Source of the DNA: Bartonella machadoae
Lineage (GTDB): Bacteria; Pseudomonadota; Alphaproteobacteria; Rhizobiales; Rhizobiaceae
NCBI RefSeq assembly: GCF_022559585.1
Contig: NZ_CP087114.1
Location: forward strand, 1,281,095-1,345,094
DNA length: 64,000 bases
Direction of reading: 5' to 3'
The first letter of the stretch is position 1. Every line of letters begins with the position of its first letter. A program made the position numbers and the translations under genes. Below, one piece after another: positions 1-10,391 of the stretch. The notes under the pieces were generated by a model that saw only the letters and a list, made by a program, of their open reading frames with translations, did no database searches and was not told the origin of the DNA.

Positions 1-232
1 CTTATTGAGGATCTCCGTTGTTATTGCTGCTTAATTTCAGCTATTATTGTTCTGAAAAAGAAGCTTTGTGGGGAGGAGAACATATATTGAAGTAAAGTGT
101 AAAACGAAGAAATGCATATAACTGATCCAGTAATGTTGACAATAATCGCTAACTATGTTGCCCTAGTTTCTTAAACAAAGGGCGAGATTGGCTTTTATTC
201 TCTGAGATAAGTTCTACTGTTGGTAGGATAAA

Positions 233-1450
233 ATGCGGACGAAAGAATTATCAGTTAAGGGGTTAAGAGGAATGGAGGGGAAAAATAATTGTCAAGATTT
301 GAATGATTTCAGAGTCGCTATGTTTGGTATGATTATTATGATTTTGGGGATGGGGATTGGGCGATTTTTCTATACACCGGTATTACCAGTTATGTTGGAT
401 GAAGGATTGTTTACCTTTAGTCAACTTTCTTATATAGCTAGCGCTAATTATGGCGGTTATTTAGTTGGGAGTATATTTTTTTCGTTTTGCAGAGTTGGGA
501 ATATATCCAGTCCTTCCTACATGCTATCTGGTGCAGCTATAGGGACCAGTGCACTTATTTTTTCCATGGCGTTTACAATAAACTTTTACTTGGTCCTCTT
601 TATCCGCTTTGCTGCCGGTATCGCAAGTGCGGCAATGATGATTTTTAGTTCTATTACGGTTATGCAGCGTAGTCACAAAGTGTGGGTTATTGCTTCGCTT
701 TATGCAGGTGTGGGCGTTGGTATTCTACTGGGTAATGAGTCTGTTATTATTGGTTTGAGTCAATCGCTGAACGCGAAAAATATTTGGTTTGGAGCTGGTT
801 TAATATCTGTTGTATTGTTGCTCTTGTTGTTTGTTTTATTTCCACGTCGTGTTGAGGCATCTCAATTTGCTAGTAATGAGTCATTGGCACCCAGAAATAT
901 CGTTTGGTGGGAACTCGCTTTGATTTATGGACTCGCTGGGTTCGGTTATATTATTGTTGCGACATATCTTCCTATGATGGCGAAAACATTTAATTTCCAA
1001 CTGCTCGCTAACCACTTATGGTCGTTTGTTGGAATAGCCATTGTTCCTAGTTGTTTCATTTGGTTATGGGGAGCACATCGGTGGGGGGTATTACGTTGTC
1101 TAATGCTCAATTTGCTTATCCAAGGAGGATGCGTATTACTGACATTATTCAGTCACTCTCTTTTCCTGATCGTTCTCAGTTGCATAGGGTTTGGATTTAC
1201 TTTTATGGGGACGACTTCTTTAGTTATGCCGTTAGCTAAGCGTTTGCATGCGCCGTATGGCATAAATCTGCTGGGGTTGGCTACCTTAACTTATGGCTTT
1301 GGCCAAATATTAGGACCTCTCTTGACGAGCTTTTTACAATTTGGTTCACATACTATTGCGCTTTCCGTTATCTGTGGGGCTGTAGCGCTTTTTGCTGCTG
1401 CTGGAATCTGTCAATATTGTCTTTGTAAAAAGGTCGTTGGCGTTTCATAA
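233..1450 (+). CDS. MFS transporter, YbfB-like
   Basis: 405-residue, very hydrophobic protein with about 12 predicted membrane segments, an inner-membrane transporter of the major facilitator superfamily. The stretch GMGIGRFFYTPVLPVML near residues 40-56 is the signature of the YbfB/YjiJ branch, whose substrates are mostly unknown. The ATG at 233 has AGGA about 8 bases upstream; a second ATG at 272 would remove a 13-residue polar leader and cannot be excluded. It is the only intact large gene of the 5-kb chromosomal segment and is followed by two decayed genes that may once have formed an operon with it. Family call is secure, substrate unknown. Confidence 0.85.
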   Translation: MRTKELSVKGLRGMEGKNNCQDLNDFRVAMFGMIIMILGMGIGRFFYTPVLPVMLDEGLFTFSQLSYIASANYGGYLVGSIFFSFCRVGNISSPSYMLSGAAIGTSALIFSMAFTINFYLVLFIRFAAGIASAAMMIFSSITVMQRSHKVWVIASLYAGVGVGILLGNESVIIGLSQSLNAKNIWFGAGLISVVLLLLLFVLFPRRVEASQFASNESLAPRNIVWWELALIYGLAGFGYIIVATYLPMMAKTFNFQLLANHLWSFVGIAIVPSCFIWLWGAHRWGVLRCLMLNLLIQGGCVLLTLFSHSLFLIVLSCIGFGFTFMGTTSLVMPLAKRLHAPYGINLLGLATLTYGFGQILGPLLTSFLQFGSHTIALSVICGAVALFAAAGICQYCLCKKVVGVS

Positions 1451-1542
1451 ATCCGCAATTTTAACTAAAGAGTCGAGAGAATTGTTAAGTTCTTTTGAAA
1501 CATTTTGTAAAAGTCAAATTATCCTAATAGGGGAGGTTACAG

Positions 1543-3363
1543 AATGCTTCACACTACAGTTGCTATTTTGGGCATTGGTCCTCGCGAGATCAGTATTCTC
1601 GAACGCTTGATCACCATTATCCATGTTCTGGGAACATTGATATTTTATTAATTGATCCGAGTGAGATGGGAACCGGTACTCATAGTGTGCATCAGCCCGA
1701 TCATTTATTGGTTAACACTGCAGCTTGCCAGATTACTTTATTTGGTGATGATACAGTTAAGGGTGTGGGGCCTATTCGTAAGGGACCAAATTTCTATCAA
1801 TGGGCTATTCAACAGGGTTATCGTAATAATAATGGTGTTTTTTCTCGTACCAAGAGCATGGTGTTGGGAGAACAATCAGAGAAAATGATTATTTATCACG
1901 TCGTTTGTTAGGTGAGTACCTGTCTTGGGCTTATCAAGAGCTCACGCAAGATTTACCTTCCGGTATTCGTATTAAGGAGATCCAACAAAAAGCTATCAAT
2001 CTCCATATCCACCAAGACAATAAAACAGATGTTTTTTTGGAATATGGTTATCGTTACAGTGTAGATTTTGTTTATATTACCACGGGTCACGGTAAGAATA
2101 CATATTCATCACATGATGAAAATCTGCAACAGTTGGTGGCTTGTTCATCGAAGGAAAAACGCATTTTTGAACTATTATTCGAATCCTTATCCAATTGAAC
2201 AGTTGGATTCTATACAAGCTCAGTCTCGTGTGCTGGTGCAGGGGATTGGATTAAGTAGCTATGATGTTTTGTCGCAATTGATTTACGATCGCGGTAGGAC
2301 TTTTACTGAAAATGCTGGACAATTGCACTACATATCAAGCGGCAAAGAACCTATGATAGCTCACTTCTCCCGTCAAACATTGCCTTTTAGTAGTCACGGA
2401 ATTAATCAAAAGGGTGGTAGTGGACAATATATACCATCGTTTCTTACTCTTGATGCAATACATCATCTGCGTAAGCAGTCTATCATTGCTAACGGTTCTC
2501 CGAAGCTGGTTTTTGAAACACAGCTTTTACCTCTGTTTCTTAAAGAAATGTGCTATGTCTATCGAAGTGCTCAGCTGGGGCACTGGCTAGACCCTGAATC
2601 CTATGTTGTTACTTGCAAAGATGAGTAGTGTATTCAAGCGTTGCTGTATCCTCATCGAAATAAAATATTCGCTTCTCTGAATGATTATACAAGATTCTTC
2701 ATTGAGCATTTGAGTGAAGATCTTTATTCTACCACTGGGGGTAATGTTGATGGCTCAGTGAAAGCTGCTACAGATGTGTTACGAGATGTCCGTGATATCT
2801 TACGTGCAGCAATTGATTTTTGCGGGTTAACGCCTTCATCTCACAAGTGCTTTATTGAATATTTCAATCAAATTTCAATCGTATTTCTGTTGGTCCGCCG
2901 ATGCAGCGAAACCGAGAGTTGAAGGCACTGAAGGAGGCTGGTATCGTGACTTTGGCTGGTGGCCCTTCACCTAAACTTGTTCTCAATGCTCGTACGAGCC
3001 GTTTCGAAATTCAGTCTGTTTTCTAAGATGAAAACAGTTCAGTTGATGGAGATGTGCTGATCAAGGCGAAGATTGATAATTTTTCTCCGTTGCGTGATGA
3101 GTCTCTTTTTATGCAAAATTTAGCTGCTCAGGACATCATCCAGCCTTTTAGCAACCAAGGATATCATCCTTGCGGTATTGATATTGACTGTTGGCAGCAT
3201 TCTATAGACGATAAAGGACAAGTACAAAAATACATTATGGGTGGTAGGTAATCCAGTAGAGGGGCCCAATTTTTATTATACATATATTTTGCCTAGGCCT
3301 TTAGTTAATTCGCGTGCACTGCGGGATGCTGGGCGCTGTGTCATTGACAGAGCTGCTTTCTAA
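1543..3363 (+). pseudogene. FAD/NAD(P)-binding protein, multiply frameshifted
   Basis: Remnant of a roughly 600-residue oxidoreductase. It starts with ATG at 1543 and a nucleotide-binding motif (VAILGIGPREISILER). The similarity then jumps between frames: HSVHQPDHLLVNTAACQITL from about 1680, a second block at 1905-2198, a third to 2628, a fourth from 2641 and a last one ending in RAAF at 3361. At least five reading-frame breaks and a stop at 2626 are visible. The conserved blocks fit the FAD-NAD(P)-binding family (Pfam PF13454 type). It is no longer able to make a full protein. The substrate cannot be inferred. Confidence 0.75.
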
Positions 3364-3392
3364 TTGCCATTCAACAAAAGTGTCAACAATTA

Positions 3393-4679
3393 ATGTACAT
3401 TGATGATGTACAAAGCTTCCTGATACACATGTCCTTGGTATCCTCTATAATGGCGATGCTGATGCTATTCATTTTTCTTCTATTTATCTCAATAAGAACT
3501 TGGTTTTTTATGCCATTGGGTGGAGTAAGCGTTATCGGTTATTTGCTTTTGACGATACCATACTGGTGGTTGAAGGGAAATGCACGCCGCGGTGTGGTCA
3601 TCTTATTGGTTTGTACTTTAGTGCTGATATGGCGTTGGCACTTGCCGGATATTCGTACTGTGCTTGTGCGTTTTGCTGATGTCTTTTGGCTATTACTCGC
3701 CATGGGATTGTTGCGCTATGTGATGAATATATGGCGTATTTCAGAATTTCTCTCTGAACAGTTAGTACACTGTAGAAAGGATTCGCTTACCCTGTCCATC
3801 GCGATATTGACTGCGTTTCTAATTTGGCCGATGAGTTTAGGGGTTATCTTTCTAATGATTGATGCCTTGAAACAAAGTGTTTTTCCCTCTCGCCATTTGG
3901 CCGCTATTGTGATGCGAATGATGAGAATCACGCTGGTACTGATGCCTACCACCATTGGCGCAGCAGCAGTTTTCGCTGCTATGCCTAGAACACCACAATA
4001 TTCATATCCGCTGCTTTGGGGATGCCACTTTTTCTATTTAGTCTGTTATTGTTGTGCATTTTTCCTGTTGTACCGCTAACGAACCAAATTGTTTGTGATG
4101 AGAGGAGAGCAAATAAAGAGGGAGTGAGAGTAAGAATTTGGATTTTTTGGATATTTTTCTGGTTAACATTTATCGTTGCGTTGACAGTTATCAGGTTGAA
4201 TGCATTGGAAAGCATTGCATTGACGGCGATCATTCTCTATGTCATGAGCGTGGAAGTTCACGCAGTATTGATTTTTTGACTCCTTTGGTGACAGCGATAT
4301 GCAGTATATCAAGTGAAATTATATTTTTGCTAGGATGTATTCTGCTAATATCTACTTGCGATTTGCTTATTCCTTTATTGCCGGTGACGTTTAGTCACTC
4401 ATTGTCATCGATTTTTGTTTGGCAGCGCTATGCCTGTATTCTCTTTGTATTGCCAATTTTCAGTGTCGTAGGCATTCACCCTATGGTGCTCTTTAGTTTG
4501 GCATTTCCCTTAATAGGATCATCGATAGATTATGGGGTTACCGATTATTTAGTTTGGATTGCTTATTTATTGCAGCACAACTCCTTTCTCCTGTATCAAT
4601 AAATGCTATTTTTACTTCCAGTAGCCTGCATATTTCACCGGTGGATACGAGCTTTAAAATGCATAGTTATTATGTATAA
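3393..4679 (+). pseudogene. Multi-pass membrane protein, frameshifted
   Basis: Remnant of a permease-like gene of about 425 codons. The first frame runs from 3393 to 4079 and gives 228 hydrophobic residues. The protein continues in a second frame from about 4016 to 4260, then in a third frame to about 4575, and a fourth frame restores a plausible C-terminus ending at TAA 4677-4679. All pieces are rich in membrane segments. I do not recognise the family with certainty; a carboxylate or amino-acid permease is possible. It follows the broken oxidoreductase, and both decays suggest loss of one pathway. Confidence 0.65.
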
Positions 4680-4746
4680 TGTTTAATCTTTTTGCGTTCA
4701 TTTATTTGAGTTTTTTTGTTCAACATTTGTAAATTATGGAGATCTT

Positions 4747-4956
4747 ATGCCTTACATAAACATTAAAATTACGAATGAAGGGGTTACCTCTGAACAGAAA
4801 CGGCAACTAATAGAAGGAGCAACGCAATTATTAGTGAATATTCTGAATAAAAATCCGAAAACGATTGTTGTAGTGATTGATGAAGTGGAGACAGACAATT
4901 GGGGAATTAATGGTGTTTCCATTACAGAATTAAGGAAAGATCAAAATAAAGAATAA
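4747..4956 (+). CDS. 4-oxalocrotonate tautomerase family protein
   Basis: 69-residue protein beginning Met-Pro; after Met removal Pro1 is the general base used by the tautomerase superfamily. The conserved pattern follows: PYINIKITNEGVTSEQKRQL, then a central KNPKTIVVVIDEV stretch and an NWGINGVSI motif typical of small 4-OT/YusQ-like enzymes that assemble as hexamers. It looks intact although its upstream neighbours are decayed. GGAG lies just before the ATG. The physiological substrate is unknown; such enzymes often keto-enol tautomerise unsaturated acids. Confidence 0.85.
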   Translation: MPYINIKITNEGVTSEQKRQLIEGATQLLVNILNKNPKTIVVVIDEVETDNWGINGVSITELRKDQNKE

Positions 4957-5021
4957 CTCTGTGTATTTGACAATAATTGAAGATCAATATGGTTAAGCAA
5001 GGTAAAAAATCACGTTCTTAA

Positions 5022-6248
5022 GCAACATTTGATCAGACGGCGATTGGCGCGGTTGTTACAGCCCCTGATGCTGATGGACAAATTTATCCGGTAAACGAGC
5101 CTGTTTTGGTTTTTACCCATGAGACAGAGAAAATCCAAAAGCTGGGGCAAAGGGGCACAGCTCTTGATGTGATTCATGCTGTATGCGCGCAAGGGGTTGA
5201 GGCCAAAATTGTCCTTGTGCGGGTAGAAGAAAAGTCGACAATTTCTGAAACACAAGCCGAAATGGTAGGGTCCAATGCTGCCTTAACCGGTGTTCATGCT
5301 TTGACCCATGCACGTGGGCATTTAGGGGTTGAACCTGGAATTTTGTTGGCACCAGCTTATAGTGCAGGGCGCCTTGACAATGGTAAAAACCCTGTGGCTG
5401 ATGCGCTAGAACAGGTTGCCGAAAAGCTGCAAGCAATTGCGGTTTTTGACACAGGGGGCAAAAACACCGAAGAAAGCCTTGCTTATCGCGCTGATTTTTC
5501 CTCACGCTTTTGTTATTTGATTGACCCCTTTGTACGGGTGGCAAACGGTGAGGGTGGTTATTGTATTAAACCGGCAAGTCCCTTTGCCGCAGCGATGTTT
5601 ATCAAACGCGATAAGCAAAAGGGGGGTGTTTTTTGGTCGCCTTCAAACCAAGATGTACATGGCATTTTAGGCACAGCGCGCCCCATTAGCTATTTTGATG
5701 GCGAAATCGATCATGAGGCAAATCGTCTTAACCAAGCCGATATTGCTACCTTTATTCCGGCACGGCTTAGCCAAAATGCGCAAGGTCAAATGGCTGCCAA
5801 TGGACGGATTTTATGGGGCAATCATACCACATCTTCTGATCCGCTTTGGCGCTTTGTCAATGTGGTGCGCACCCGTGCAGCACTGGAAAAGACCATCATC
5901 AATAGTTTCCGCCCTTTTGCCAATGATGAGAATTTGACCGGTCAACATGTCATTGCCATTACGAGAAGTCTCACGCAGTTTCTTGATGATATGATTGCTC
6001 GTGGTGCCCTGCTTGGTGGACGTGTTTGGTTTGATCGTGATTTGAATTCCAATAGCACTTTGCAATTGGGCAAGCTGCGGGTTGAATTTGATGCCGAAGA
6101 AGTGCCTCCTCTAGAAGATTTAAGTTTTGGGAGCCGGCGCAATGGCGCTTATTTTGACCGATTGGCTGAAGACATCCAAAAGAAAATGACCTATCAATTT
6201 GGCGATACGCTAGAGAGCTATCGCAAAGCAGCAAGGAGTGAAGCATGA
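5022..6248 (+). pseudogene. Tail sheath protein, 5'-truncated (copy A)
   Basis: Codes for residues 22-429 of the sheath gene at 42288-43577 with only isolated differences (for example KIVLVR against KIILVR). The start codon, ribosome site and late promoter are missing; the first internal in-frame ATG is at 5106 and would give 380 residues. A TAA immediately precedes the homology in the same frame. It would not be expected to yield a functional P2 FI-type sheath, and with no promoter seen upstream it is probably silent. Confidence 0.85.
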
Positions 6249-6763
6249 CTTTACGGATTGTTCGTGGTTTTACCCTGATTGTTGATGATGATGTCAATCT
6301 TCATCTTGATCTTGAAACACTCAAACTGCCCACCTTAGAAGAACTCACCGAAACCTATCAACCAGGCGGTTCTGATATGCAAATTGATGTGAGCGGTCTT
6401 GGTGTGAAAGCTTTAAGCTTGCAAATGAAGATCCGCAGTCATACCCCCGAAGTTATCGGTATCTTTGCTGGTCCCCCTGGTCTTCGTCATAAATTTACTG
6501 GCAAAAAACATGTGGTGTCTGAAGAAGATGGGCGCGAGCATGAACATTCCATTGATGTCACAGGGCGCTTGGTCAAAGTCGATAGCGAGGGTCTTACTGC
6601 TGGAAAAGCGACGGGCTATGATTGTGAGATTAAGAATATTTGGGACTATAGCGAATATTGGGATGGTGCTGTTTTGCATCGCTTTTCATTTAAACGGGGT
6701 GGTTGGCTTGTGCGCAATGGGCAGGATATTGGTGGGCGCAGGCGCTCTATCCTCAATTTATAG
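6245..6763 (+). CDS. Phage major tail tube protein (copy A)
   Basis: 172-residue protein identical to the copy at 43574-44092. It is the P2 FII-type tube subunit that stacks inside the contractile sheath. The ATG overlaps the last bases of the sheath frame (ATGA), as expected for translational coupling. The reading frame is intact, but the operon lacks its promoter on the left, so expression depends on read-through. Confidence 0.85.
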   Translation: MTLRIVRGFTLIVDDDVNLHLDLETLKLPTLEELTETYQPGGSDMQIDVSGLGVKALSLQMKIRSHTPEVIGIFAGPPGLRHKFTGKKHVVSEEDGREHEHSIDVTGRLVKVDSEGLTAGKATGYDCEIKNIWDYSEYWDGAVLHRFSFKRGGWLVRNGQDIGGRRRSILNL

Positions 6764-6769
6764 GAAACT

Positions 6770-7183
6770 ATGATGACAAATTTACAAACAAGCATTGCTG
6801 TGGAATTGCAAGTGCCGCTGCTTATATCAGACAGTGATGGTAAGCAAGCAACACGCAATAAATTAACCTTTTATCGCCCCACCTTCAAACATGCCAAGCA
6901 ATTGGCAGTGCTGATTGGACCGCAATTGACACAATTGCTGGCTCCAGAAATTGGCAAGCAGAAAACGCTCTCCAATGATGTTCTGCTTGTCAAGCTTTCG
7001 CAAGTTTTATTCACCAATGAGGCGACAGAAGGCATTACAGCGCTTTTGGCGGATATGTCCCATGAAACGGTTGAACTGATTGATCGGATTGATACTGTTG
7101 ATATGATGGCAATCTTGAAGGCTTTTTTTGCTTTTTTTATGGGACGCCAATCCCTTATGCTGGACAATTTGGAGCCGAATTAG
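6770..7183 (+). CDS. Tail assembly chaperone gpE-like (copy A)
   Basis: 137-residue protein, identical to 44099-44512, lying between tube and tape measure genes, which is the position of P2 gpE and Mu gp41. Such proteins help fold the tape measure during tail assembly. Near the C-terminus the codons GCT TTT TTT GCT TTT TTT ATG (7121-7141) hold two T-TTT-TTT heptamers suited to -1 slippage; see the fusion entry. Confidence 0.75.
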   Translation: MMTNLQTSIAVELQVPLLISDSDGKQATRNKLTFYRPTFKHAKQLAVLIGPQLTQLLAPEIGKQKTLSNDVLLVKLSQVLFTNEATEGITALLADMSHETVELIDRIDTVDMMAILKAFFAFFMGRQSLMLDNLEPN

Positions 7184-7305
7184 CGCTTCATTTTCGTTGG
7201 TCGGCTTTAGAGATCAACCAGATGGATTGGCTGGATGTCATTTTTTATCGCAATGAATTAGCACGCTTGAAATCCCAAGAATATGAACAGCAGATGTTGG
7301 AATAG
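6770..7305 (+). CDS. gpE+E' fusion by -1 frameshift (copy A)
   Basis: If ribosomes slip back one base at T-TTT-TTT (7123-7129 or 7132-7138), translation continues in the -1 frame, open to TAG at 7303-7305. The extension adds about 55 residues ending KSQEYEQQMLE. It has normal coding character (ALEINQMDWLDVIFYRNELA) and no start codon of its own near its beginning. The gpE to gpE+E' switch by -1 frameshift is established in P2 and is common among long-tailed phages. The use of it here is inferred from position, heptamer and open frame. Confidence 0.7.
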
Positions 7306-7313
7306 GAGCTGTT

Positions 7314-9662
7314 ATGGATGTTTCCCTTGTTGTGCGTTTTGTCAATCATCTGCAAGAAGGGATAGCCTCTGCCAAGCGCGATTTGCAAGCCTTTAGTGCC
7401 GATGTTGCCCATTTGCAAAACAAGACACGACAACACTTTAAAAATTGGTTTGATCCTCAACATCTTGAGGATGCAACCAAGAATGCTGAAATGGCTTTTA
7501 TCCAAGCGCGAGGGCGCATGGTGGGGGCAATTGCCCAAACCGCAACCTTGATTGCCCCCCTCTATAAGGCCATGCAATTTGATCAATCGATGAAGGGCTT
7601 GGAAAAGGTTCTTGATGCGCCTCTGCATCGCTTAAAGGAATTGCGCCGCTTTGCTCTTGAGACCTCAACCAAAATCCCGCTTGCTGCACGTGAGGTTTTG
7701 GAACTGATGACCAGTGCCAGCCAAGCGGGGATTGGCGAGCAAGATCTCGAAGCTTTTAGTCTTTACGCTGCCAAAGCGGCTGTGGCTTTTGATATGACGG
7801 GGGACCAGATTGGTGAACGCTTTGCCAAATTGCGCAATGTCTTCAAACTCAATCAGACAGGCATTGAAGAGTTAGGCGATGCCATCAACCATCTCTCCAA
7901 CCATATGGCGGCTAAAGCCAGTGAAGTGTCTGATTTTACCAATCGTGCCACCGGTGCTGCCACCATGTTTAAGCTCACTGCCCGTGAAACGGCTGCTTTT
8001 GGTACCGCGATGATTTCTGCGGGGATTGTCCCTGAGAGTGCGGCGCGTGGTTTTAATGCCATGAGTTCGCGTATTCAGGCAGGGGGCAAACATATTGAAG
8101 ATGCTTTTGTCAATATTGGGCTGTCACGGCAAAAGTTTCTCCAAGACATCGACAAAGATGCAACCGGCACGTTAGTGCGCTTTTTTGATGTTTTAGCCAA
8201 ATCCGAACAGGGTATGCGTTCCCTGATTGCCATTGCTGGGCGCGATTTTACCGGTGACTTTGCCAAATTGGTTGGCAATCCAGAATTGTTAAGCCAAGCG
8301 CTCGAATTTGTTAAAGACCCCAAAGTTTTTAAAGGCTCCGTAGAGCAAGAAGCGGATAAACAAGCAACTGGTGCCATCCGGCAATTTGAACTTTTGCAAA
8401 ACCGCATCGTGGCTTTGGGCATTACCATTGGCAACGTGTTGTTGCCCCATGTCAACAATTTGATGGCCAGTGTTGGCAATTTTATCAATGGCTTGATGGC
8501 ATGGGCCAATGCCCATCCCGCCTTAACCAGTGCGATTGTCAAAACCATTGCCGCCTTGATGGCTTTTAATATTGCTCTGCGGGTGTTGCGCTTTACCATG
8601 GCTGGCACACGGCTTGGTTTGCTTCAATTGATGGGCTCTTTGATCAAAATTGGTACTGTGAGTCGTGTCCTTAAAACCAATTGGCGCAGCTTAATCGCTT
8701 CAGGGCGCTCTTTGGGAATCATGGCGGCAACTCTTGGTGGGAGCACGCTTCGTCTCTTGCGACCCATGACTTTGTTGGTGGCAGGCTTTCGCGGGCTTAT
8801 GGTCTTGAGTTCCGCCTTTGCAGCTACATTTGGCTGGGTTGGCACAGTGATAGAAGTGGTGGCTGCTGGCATTGCTTCTGTTGTTGGTGCTGTTTTTACC
8901 CCGATAGGGGCGCTCATTGCCGCTGTTGTTGCAGTGATCATGGCTGCTTGTTTTGCCTTGTGGAAATATTGGGACCGGTTTTCTTCTTTTGTCAAAGGTT
9001 TTGCTCGCGGGCTGGTCCACGCTTTTGGCCGTATCTTTGAAGCTGTCATGCGCTTTTTTGGTGCTGATACCGCAACCATCACCAAGTGGAAAAATACCCT
9101 TTCTGCTGCTTTTGACTTTTCTCAAGCTTGGCAAAAGTTCAAACAGGGGCTTGTCGCTATATCCCAATGGTTTGGTAATGTCTGGGAGGGTTTTAAGCAA
9201 AGTCTCTCCAGCTTTTGGAGCTGGTTGAGCAGTTTTTTTGCTCGCGAAAAGCTCTCAGAAGAAGCCAAGGCGGGTATGGAACAGGCTGGAGAAGATCTTG
9301 CCAATGGGATTGTCGATGGCTTTATGTCCTCCATCACAAAGTTGGCTGATTTTTTTAAATCCTTATCCGGTCGCATCAAAGGATGGATTGGTTCGATTGA
9401 TATCTCCAACATGTTTCATTTGCCCAGTTGGCTTGGTGGCAAAACAGCTTTGCAGCCGATTGTACAATTTGCCGGTCACCCGCAAACCAGCCCTGTGACA
9501 ACGCAGGCAACGGACAAAAGCAAGCAGAGCGCATCCGTTTATCACCATCAAAATGTCACCGTGCATGTCAATGGGGCGCGTGATCCTCTTGCTACCGGCC
9601 GTGCGGTAAGTCATGCCCTCCAACGGGCAAAAGCCAATGCCTTGCATGGCGGCACAGAATAA
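7314..9662 (+). CDS. Tail tape measure protein (copy A)
   Basis: 782 residues, identical to 44643-46991. The N-terminal half is helical with the PhageMin tail-type tape measure pattern; the centre carries several long hydrophobic segments (about residues 405-420 and 485-550, alanine/valine/isoleucine rich), and the C-terminal third has Trp/Phe-rich repeats. The length sets tail length. It begins 9 bases after the E' stop with GGAG at 7305-7308 before ATG 7314. Confidence 0.88.
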   Translation: MDVSLVVRFVNHLQEGIASAKRDLQAFSADVAHLQNKTRQHFKNWFDPQHLEDATKNAEMAFIQARGRMVGAIAQTATLIAPLYKAMQFDQSMKGLEKVLDAPLHRLKELRRFALETSTKIPLAAREVLELMTSASQAGIGEQDLEAFSLYAAKAAVAFDMTGDQIGERFAKLRNVFKLNQTGIEELGDAINHLSNHMAAKASEVSDFTNRATGAATMFKLTARETAAFGTAMISAGIVPESAARGFNAMSSRIQAGGKHIEDAFVNIGLSRQKFLQDIDKDATGTLVRFFDVLAKSEQGMRSLIAIAGRDFTGDFAKLVGNPELLSQALEFVKDPKVFKGSVEQEADKQATGAIRQFELLQNRIVALGITIGNVLLPHVNNLMASVGNFINGLMAWANAHPALTSAIVKTIAALMAFNIALRVLRFTMAGTRLGLLQLMGSLIKIGTVSRVLKTNWRSLIASGRSLGIMAATLGGSTLRLLRPMTLLVAGFRGLMVLSSAFAATFGWVGTVIEVVAAGIASVVGAVFTPIGALIAAVVAVIMAACFALWKYWDRFSSFVKGFARGLVHAFGRIFEAVMRFFGADTATITKWKNTLSAAFDFSQAWQKFKQGLVAISQWFGNVWEGFKQSLSSFWSWLSSFFAREKLSEEAKAGMEQAGEDLANGIVDGFMSSITKLADFFKSLSGRIKGWIGSIDISNMFHLPSWLGGKTALQPIVQFAGHPQTSPVTTQATDKSKQSASVYHHQNVTVHVNGARDPLATGRAVSHALQRAKANALHGGTE

Positions 9663-9693
9663 GGGGAGGGAAAACAATGAGGGGAGGAGGAAA

Positions 9694-10140
9694 ATGAAAG
9701 ATCCTTTGATGATGCTAGGTCCGCATCAATTTTATGTCGATTGGCTGAATTTCCAATCCTTTGAAGAAGAGTTCTCCGCCTCATGGGTGTCTATGGAGCG
9801 TTTTGGCAAAGCCCCCAGCTTGCAATTTACCGGCTATGGCAATGATGCCAAAACCATCCATGGCGTGTGGTTTCCAGAAGAGTTTGGTGATCGTATAGCC
9901 ATTGATGCACTCACCATGACCATACGAGCAGCAAAACCGGTGCAGATGCTTCGTTGGGTCAATGATATGAGTTATAGTGCCATATTCCATGGTCCCGTGG
10001 TGATTACCTCCATCACGAAAGACCACGATTATATCAGTCGCTCTGGTCAATCGCAGCGTATCCGTTATTCCATCAGTCTGTTGCCCTTTTTTGATGGGGG
10101 CAAACCACAAGGATATTTCCAAGAGGGACAACAGCTATGA
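9694..10140 (+). CDS. Phage tail protein U (copy A)
   Basis: 148 residues from ATG 9694, preceded by GGGGAGGAGG, an unusually strong ribosome site. An in-frame extension to 9613 lies inside the tape measure gene and is unlikely to be used. Sequence (FGKAPSLQFTGYGNDAKTIHGV) fits the P2 gpU family (PF06995), a tail-completion protein. It is followed with a 4-base overlap by gpX. Identical to 47023-47469. Confidence 0.85.
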   Translation: MKDPLMMLGPHQFYVDWLNFQSFEEEFSASWVSMERFGKAPSLQFTGYGNDAKTIHGVWFPEEFGDRIAIDALTMTIRAAKPVQMLRWVNDMSYSAIFHGPVVITSITKDHDYISRSGQSQRIRYSISLLPFFDGGKPQGYFQEGQQL

Positions 10141-10391
10141 AGCTACCAGCAAAGCACGTTGTTGTAGAGTTAGAAGATATGAGCCTCGATCTGATTTGCT
10201 TTCAACATGCCATGGCGGTGTTGGGAGACCGTCAACAGGCTGGATTCGTAGAGGGCTATTTAGAAGCCACCTTGAGAGCCAATCCAGGGATTGCCCAATA
10301 TGGTGCTGTTTTGCCACGGGGTTTAGAGATCACTTTGCCTGAATTTGTCTTTGTTCCTCCTCAAAGCAGAGTGAAGCGGTTATGGGATTAA
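10137..10391 (+). CDS. Phage tail protein X (copy A)
   Basis: 84-residue protein between U and D, overlapping both, as in P2. Composition fits the small LysM-like gpX tail protein (PF05489), including the C-terminal GLEITLPEF segment. Identical to 47466-47720. Confidence 0.82.
   Translation: MKLPAKHVVVELEDMSLDLICFQHAMAVLGDRQQAGFVEGYLEATLRANPGIAQYGAVLPRGLEITLPEFVFVPPQSRVKRLWD

Noticed and set aside
1..60. Similarity of the first bases (TTGTTATTGCTGCTT) to the sheath leader near 42250
   Set aside because: Too short and T-rich; no further match.
1051..1239. Second frame inside the MFS gene
   Set aside because: Overlaps a strong coding region and lacks any signal of its own.
8075..8608. Long open frame antisense to the tape measure gene (and its copy at 45404-45937)
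   Set aside because: Composition mirrors the sense codons, with no ribosome site and no recognisable motif; shadow of the tape measure gene.
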